A DNA stretch of 6,958 nt from DAIOSQ01 sp036752465 (GTDB lineage Bacteria; Pseudomonadota; Gammaproteobacteria; Legionellales; Legionellaceae). The notes under the pieces are model-generated. The model did no database searches. It was not told the origin of the DNA and saw only the letters and a list, made by a program, of their open reading frames with translations. This document shows, piece by piece, positions 6,156-6,958 of the stretch (the stretch's first letter is position 1; every line of letters starts with the position of its first letter). Where the stretch lies: assembly GCA_036752465.1 (NCBI GenBank), contig DAIOSQ010000099.1:1-6958 (forward strand), written 5' to 3'. Both the position numbers and the translations under genes were made by a program.

Positions 6156-6958
6156 TTATCGCTCCAGCACCACTGCTGGCGCTACACCGTGCTGCTGTAA
6201 GATAGCATGTCGTTTGGCTTTTTCCAAATCATATTGCACCATTTCCGCAATCATTTCCTCGATGGTGGTTTTCGGCGTCCACCCTAGTTTTTCTTTGGCT
6301 TTTTGTGAACTTCCTAGCAGCGTCTCCACCTCAGCCGGCCGATAATATGTTTGATCAACCGCGATGATGACGTCACCTTCTTTGATAAAAGGTGCCTGGC
6401 TGCCCTCGACATTGGCCACAATCCCACGCTCATTAAGGCCATCACCTTCAAACCGCAGCGTAATACCTAAGTGCAAGGCAGCTTTGATGACAAACTCACG
6501 CACTGTATATTGCACTCCTGTAGCAATCACAAAGTCCTCCGGTTGTGCTTGCTGTAACATTAACCATTGCATCTCGATATAATCACGCGCATGTCCCCAA
6601 TCGCGCAACGACCCAAGATTACCAAGATGTAATGTTGCTTCTAAGCCTTGCGCAATATTAGCCAAACCACGTGTGATTTTGCGCGTAACAAAAGTTTCAC
6701 CGCGACGGGGTGACTCATGATTGAATAAAATACCATTACAGGCATACAGTCCATAGGCCTCACGGTAATTAACCGTGATCCAGTATGCATAGAGTTTGGC
6801 AACTGCATAGGGAGAGCGTGGATAAAATGGTGTCGTTTCTGTTTGTGGTGTTTCTTGTACTAAACCATATAATTCAGAGGTAGATGCTTGATAAAATCGA
6901 GTGGTTTTTTCTAAACCCAAAAAACAATCTTTAAATTGATTCATCCCAGCATTGGTAA
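6156..6958 (-). CDS. gmd: GDP-mannose 4,6-dehydratase, 5' end cut by window
   Basis: From the right edge 266 codons are readable to the TAA at 6158-6156; the family is about 370 residues, so roughly the first 105, with the NADP-binding TGxxGxxG loop, lie outside. Numbered from the Met codon at 6944, the sequence has the catalytic Ser-Thr-Ser-Glu-Leu-Tyr run (21-26), the Tyr46-x3-Lys50 pair, the GMD hallmark NHESPRRGETFVTRKITR (75-92), LRDWGHARDYIEMQW (113-127), VIATGVQYTVREFV (139-152) and FRPAEVE-like YRPAEVE (201-207). It converts GDP-mannose to GDP-4-keto-6-deoxymannose, the substrate for ColD. The Met at 6944 is internal, not a true start. Similarity to Gmd is very high from codon 8 (6923) inward, but the 11 or so codons before it do not match the conserved GTLRLLEAIR helix, which is odd. 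Confidence 0.95.
   Translation of the reverse strand, partial: TNAGMNQFKDCFLGLEKTTRFYQASTSELYGLVQETPQTETTPFYPRSPYAVAKLYAYWITVNYREAYGLYACNGILFNHESPRRGETFVTRKITRGLANIAQGLEATLHLGNLGSLRDWGHARDYIEMQWLMLQQAQPEDFVIATGVQYTVREFVIKAALHLGITLRFEGDGLNERGIVANVEGSQAPFIKEGDVIIAVDQTYYRPAEVETLLGSSQKAKEKLGWTPKTTIEEMIAEMVQYDLEKAKRHAILQQHGVAPAVVLER
6162..6165 (-). promoter_or_regulatory. Ribosome binding site of colC inside the end of gmd
   Basis: GGAG on the minus strand lies 9 nt before the ATG at 6152, inside the last codons of gmd. It supports the chosen start, which also puts the nucleotide-binding loop at the usual distance from the N-terminus. Confidence 0.55.

Noticed and set aside
5605..6345. Several overlapping plus-strand frames (78 to 114 codons)
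   Set aside because: They run opposite colC and gmd; low-complexity, cysteine-rich translations suggest antisense shadows.
6761..6777. Short inverted repeat CACGGT/ACCGTG
   Set aside because: Only six paired bases in the gmd coding region, with no operator context; expected by chance.

Overview
The window is a fully coding piece of a bacterial polysaccharide (most likely O-antigen/LPS) gene cluster. All seven genes lie on the minus strand, so they are read from the right edge to the left. Gaps between them are 1 to 13 nt and the last pair overlaps, which fits one polycistronic transcript. Both outer genes are cut by the window edges. No promoter, terminator, tRNA, rRNA, CRISPR array or insertion sequence was seen, and no stretch over 300 nt lacks a gene.

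In transcription order the genes are: gmd (GDP-mannose 4,6-dehydratase, 5' end missing, 6156-6958); a GDP-fucose/GDP-colitose synthase-type epimerase/reductase, read here as colC (5235-6152); a colD-type PLP enzyme, GDP-4-keto-6-deoxymannose 3-dehydratase (4079-5233); manC, a bifunctional phosphomannose isomerase/mannose-1-phosphate guanylyltransferase (2627-4069); a GT4-type glycosyltransferase (1463-2623); a small GtrA-family membrane protein (973-1449); and a second GT4-type, WbuB-like glycosyltransferase that starts at TTG and runs off the left edge (1-976).

Together the first four genes form an almost complete route from fructose-6-phosphate to GDP-L-colitose, a 3,6-dideoxyhexose. ManC makes mannose-6-phosphate and GDP-mannose, Gmd makes GDP-4-keto-6-deoxymannose, ColD removes the 3-hydroxyl, and ColC epimerises C5 and reduces C4. 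Only phosphomannomutase (ManB) is not in the window. The decisive observation is that the aminotransferase-fold protein has His-His where aminotransferases have the PLP-binding lysine, the signature of ColD. The two glycosyltransferases and GtrA would then use activated sugars at the inner membrane. No Wzx, Wzy or initiating transferase is visible.

The organism is probably a Gram-negative bacterium, most likely a gammaproteobacterium: Gmd and ColD resemble the enterobacterial proteins as I remember them, and colitose is known mainly from Gram-negative O-antigens. The genus cannot be told. Points worth a second look are a G7 tract in colD and two A7 tracts in the manC linker where slippage would truncate the proteins at once, an 11-bp perfect hairpin early in manC, and an abrupt loss of Gmd similarity at the right edge.
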